64,000 nucleotides of DNA from Neodiprion pinetum (Eukaryota; Arthropoda; Insecta; Hymenoptera; Diprionidae). The first letter of the stretch is position 1, and each line of letters opens with the position of its first letter. The DNA is taken from the NCBI RefSeq assembly GCF_021155775.2, contig NC_060234.1:38437026-38501025 (forward strand), in the 5' to 3' direction. The notes beneath the pieces are model-generated. The model worked only from the letters and a program-made list of their open reading frames with translations, ran no database searches and was not told where the DNA came from. Positions 60,306-64,000 of this stretch are shown here, one piece after another. Made by a program: the position numbers and the translations under genes.

Positions 60306-63300
60306 AAAAATGGAGAACAAGAGTGAGAGCTGTACTGTGTCAAAGATCGTAGAAGGAGGGTGAAAATTTGACGATCCGTTCGAGAATCGAGTAGGACGCG
60401 AATCAATCGTGGCTAATATAATCGGTGTAACGCCTCGGCGCAAACTGCCCCGAGGTGGTGTCCAACCGCTGTCACCGAAATCCACGGACCGCGGCACTGC
60501 AGCCGTGGTGGGGCTAGGATTCGGGTATATACTAGCGACTCCGGTATTTGGAATACGGTGAAAACAGGAAGGAAGTGGTTTCGGATTGAGCACTGCACGT
60601 GGCGCGTCGCGACGTCGCACTGCGCTCGAGGCGAGAGGCGCCGCGTCGCCCCCGAATCACCCCGCGACGCCTCCGCCGCCGGGGGTGTGGTACCGCCTCC
60701 AGCCACCAATACTACCACCACCATCCCTCCGCGGCAAACCCCCGCGATGATAGCGGGACCCGTCGCGGTGCCGACGACGCGCGCATGTCCAATCGATGCC
60801 CCCCTTTTCCTCTTCGTCCCATGCCGAAACGGGATGACGGACCGCGACTCTGCCGTGACGAGAAACGAACGTCGGCTTTATTGGCGGTAAAAGTACGTCG
60901 CGCGATGCTTATATCGGAGTATTTCGCACCCCGACGCGGATCACGTATCGCGAAAAATATAATATGTCGGTCCTCCGAGTTATGCCGCTAAAACTTCCAG
61001 CCGATAGAACAGAGCGTCTGATAGGATTTTTGGGACTTGGAGATTCGGTTTTTATACCCACCGTGAACACGTGCTCGTGAAGGAATCTAAAACTTGGTAA
61101 ACTTGTTACTTGTCATCGGAGGTGTTTGATCGATATTTTTAAGATTTCAGGAGGAAAAATTTCACCGTCGAGTGGGAAAATACGAAGGCGTTAGAATTCA
61201 AATATAAGCCTGAGGTTTTTGCTTACTTGTTGCGTTCCGTTCAATTTGATTACGATTCGTTTTATTTATTTTTTTCTTTTTTTTATCCTTCCATATATCG
61301 ACATGCAACTTTCTCCAACGCATCTTTTACTTCTGCTGCACACTAAAATGTTATAATCATGATGAAGAAAACCCGTTTGGAAAAAAAAAGTTACTCGTTT
61401 ACTTGATAAAACTGGTCAAGCTATACCTTTTTTGATCGAAGTAAGATTTGTTTAGTTTGAATCAGCTTGACTTGAATTTAACGAATTCATTCGACTCTAT
61501 GTATTATTTTTAGATTTTTTTTTCATCAAATAGTTTACACGACGCACTAACCGACAACTAACGACTTCGCTATATTTTATTAACGATTGTATTGTGTAAT
61601 GTAAATTTTTTTCCTCACCTCAGTCACCTGAACATTTGACGTACAATTAATATATAATATGTTTATGTACCTAGAAAAAACATTTGCGAGCATAACTGAA
61701 ACACAAATTGTTTAGATGTATGATTAGTAGTGATTTAGCCACTTTAAAGTTACATCGCAATTCAAGTTAGACACGCATTGATCGAAATAAATTTTTTCTC
61801 CAAAATGTTCGTGGACCTTGTTCAATAAAAGTTTAAAGATGTTCAAATAGACTTGATATTTTTATTTCATACGGTGATATATTCTCCGATAGACAGTGAC
61901 CGAGGCAACTCCGTTTCTCGTAAAATTTACATACCAATAACCGTTCAAGATTATAATTTAGTATACGATTATATGCGTATTTAGACACGTATGGCATACA
62001 CTGAAGTACCTATTTAAATGGCGTAGGTAATTTCAGCGTAATGAGTCTCGCACTTATTCTGCAAAAACAAAAATTTTGCGACCATGTGAGCCGACGTAGA
62101 TAGTAAATCAAATCTACTCACTATTGCTGCGGCAAAAAATCAGATTGCCGATGTTTTTCTTCTTTTTTCGCAGTTCAAATGTAACATCGTAAGGGTGGAA
62201 ATTCATGTCAACATTAAAGCGAGACGAGAATGTTATTTGGAACAGATGCAATCGGCATGCTCGAGGCGAACTGATACCGTCAACTAACGAGTATAAAATT
62301 CGTTGATATTTGATGAAAAAATAAAAAATTGTATAATAAGTAAACAAATAAATAAATAAAGGGGTCGGTGATTTTTTCAACTCAGTTTAATCTCTAGAGT
62401 AAATTGAGCAAACTCAATCTCCCCTGACGGAATAATACATGAAGGTTAAAGAAGCGTTCCGTCAGAGTTTGAGATCTTTGACTACCTTGTATTATACTTT
62501 CCCTCGACTTATATTTAGCTACTTCGCGGGAAATATGTACGCTTCAAACTCACAAAGCGTGATATTATAAGAGTGTAAAGTCTGCCTCGCTTCGATCTGT
62601 GGAATCGAATTTGCACCCCTACGGTACTGAAAGAAGAAAAAGAAAAAAAAGAAAAAATTGGCCGACGTGTAAAAAAGGGGAGTGAAAAAAAAAAAAATAA
62701 AAATCGTATCCAGGCGTGCGGGAAAACAAGATGGTCGTCAGTCTAAAGGCACGTTTCGCTTCAGCGTCGGCCTCTTACAGCCGGTTCTCGTTTAGATAAA
62801 GCCAATTCGAAATAGACCGAGCGCCGGGCGACAAGCCCTACAGGGTTATCTGAGTCGTATAAGGGAGACAATGCTCGTATCCATATGCAGTAAAACGAGG
62901 AGATGCTTTTACGAAGCACACCGTCATTCGTGGCAAGCGTTTTGTAACTCGGCGCGCGATAACTTTGCCAATTCCGCGAGAGGGTATTATAGGTTAGAAG
63001 CTGTAACGACAAGGAGAGAAATAAACGTGAGAGATGTAAAACGAAGAAGGAAAGGAAGAAGAGTATGAAAGGGGGGGGGGGGGGTGGAAGGAAAAATACG
63101 AAGACGACGGAGAAGAAGAAGAAGAAGAAAAGGAGGAGCGAAACCAGCACCAATTTCACTCTCCGTAGCCTGGCACTGATCGCTCTCAGCGTCTATCTCC
63201 TATTAAATATCGCCGATAATGCATGCCCCGGGGGAATCGACACCGATAACATCTCCCAAGGTTTTTACCCTCCCGTGAAAATCCGACGAGGCAAACTATG

Positions 63301-64000
63301 TTGCATACTTACCAAGCCTTCCTCGACTTTACTTCGACGATCGTCGATCTCGTAAACAAATTTATGGGACAGAAAAGGCGTCGATCCGAGACATCAAAAG
63401 AAAAAAAAAAGGAACACCGCGTAATTTCATACGCGAAAAGTTTCGAGCGGACGTTTTAACGAGTCGTCAAAGTTCTGCTCTGCGGCAATAATACTACTTC
63501 CTGTCTCATTTTATAATATTTTGGGCCAGTATAAATATTGATAAATTGTACGGTGGTTGAAAAAATTACTTGATACACAGATTTGGCCAACTTTACTCGT
63601 GCATTGATCGCGACGATTATTTACCGCGCTTTCAATTCGACGGTATCTCAAAAGCTTCGCTGATTTTCGGCGGTTGGTCTTATTTTTTCCGATACGTCGT
63701 TAAAGACGGTGAAGAAAAAATCTTGATGAAATGTAAATATCCTGGTCAGACGACAAGTTTCAAGATAAAAAAAGCTCACCTCAACTCTGGCCAAAACTTG
63801 GTTTTCATCATTTGGATACCGTTCCAAATTTTTGTGACATGGTAATATTGAAAGACCGCAAATCTGAACACGGAAATTTCTATTTTCATGGAACAATGGC
63901 TGGAGTTGCGTTGCATTCGGTAAAGAGTCGGGGTAAAATTAATCGCAAGTCGCACGCATGGCGGTGGAGCCATTTTGTGATGGCGAAGAATCGGCGCGGA
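60306..64000. other. Region upstream of the minus-strand gene
   Basis: The first part (60420-60900) is GC- and CpG-rich, with overlapping open frames on both strands that look like chance. From 61 to 62.6 kb it is A/T-rich with nothing recognised. At 62620-62660 a long minus-strand pyrimidine tract ends in TTCTTTCAG, a good acceptor without a matching exon. Purine tracts and a 14-G run follow at 62640-63150. A 91-codon plus frame (63570-63845) is unassigned. Confidence 0.3.
63950..64000. promoter_or_regulatory. Pho/YY1-like sites at the right edge
   Basis: The last 50 bases contain ATGGCGGTGG, GCCATTTT (63969-63976, the Pho/YY1 core) and GATGGCG. On the minus strand CACAAAATGGCTCC (around 63973) is an excellent start context for a 65-codon frame ending at 63776; on the plus strand ATG at 63958 opens a frame (MAVEPFCDGEESAR) that runs off the edge. 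Either could belong to a neighbouring gene; the evidence does not decide. Confidence 0.2.

Noticed and set aside
62628..62665. Minus acceptor with a long pyrimidine tract ending TTCTTTCAG
   Set aside because: It lies upstream of the proposed start site, with no matching donor or open frame.
1..64000. tRNA, rRNA, CRISPR, operons, bacterial terminators
   Set aside because: I looked for tRNA T-loop motifs (GGTTCGAATCC type), regularly spaced repeats and compact gene arrays on both strands and found none; the window is eukaryotic and gene-poor.

Overview
This is a eukaryotic nuclear window and almost certainly from an insect. The arguments are the splice signals, an arthropod-type initiator (TCAGT), a GAGA-type (CT)n tract, CpG that is not depleted, and many short microsatellites. 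A hymenopteran such as a sawfly is my guess, not something the sequence proves. No bacterial-style genes, rRNA, tRNA, CRISPR array or intact transposon was seen. Most open frames in the window are chance frames in non-coding DNA.

The one gene model I can build from signals runs on the minus strand across nearly the whole window. (1) A promoter near 60.2 kb has a (CT)n tract and a tandem initiator. (2) A short 5'UTR exon at about 60173-60195 ends in AGG|GTGAGT. (3) A second exon, 59452-59681, has a strong acceptor, two tiny upstream ORFs, a good start context (CAACATG), the peptide MSYLALDSNAWQ and the donor CAG|GTAAGT. (4) A giant intron of about 54.5 kb follows. (5) A 33-nt microexon, 4914-4946 (SLGGSDCSAPW), has clean splice sites on both sides. 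(6) After a 4.9-kb intron, an exon starting at 25 (DLRIKELT...) runs off the left edge. All three coding pieces join in phase 0, and at the left-edge exon that is the only open frame, so they support each other. The product is not identified. The third piece could start a coiled coil or leucine zipper.

Inside the giant intron I see minus-strand sites where an acceptor abuts a donor, the pattern of recursive splicing (best at 5086/5087, then 48182/48183 and 34315/34316). There is also a second candidate 33-nt phase-0 cassette exon (26196-26228), a 22-nt-arm hairpin resembling a miRNA precursor or foldback element (50016-50101), and candidate enhancers with homeodomain or DRE-like palindromes (27.6-28.25 kb, 0.8-0.9 kb, 44.9-45.15 kb). 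Several promoter-like or exon-like signals lie on the plus strand and might be nested genes: 23.2-23.4 kb, 37.1-37.4 kb, 41.35 kb and 42.86 kb. These are much weaker. The region 60.2-64 kb is upstream of the gene; it holds a GC-rich stretch, homopolymer tracts and Pho/YY1-like ATGGC motifs at the right edge that could mark another gene start.
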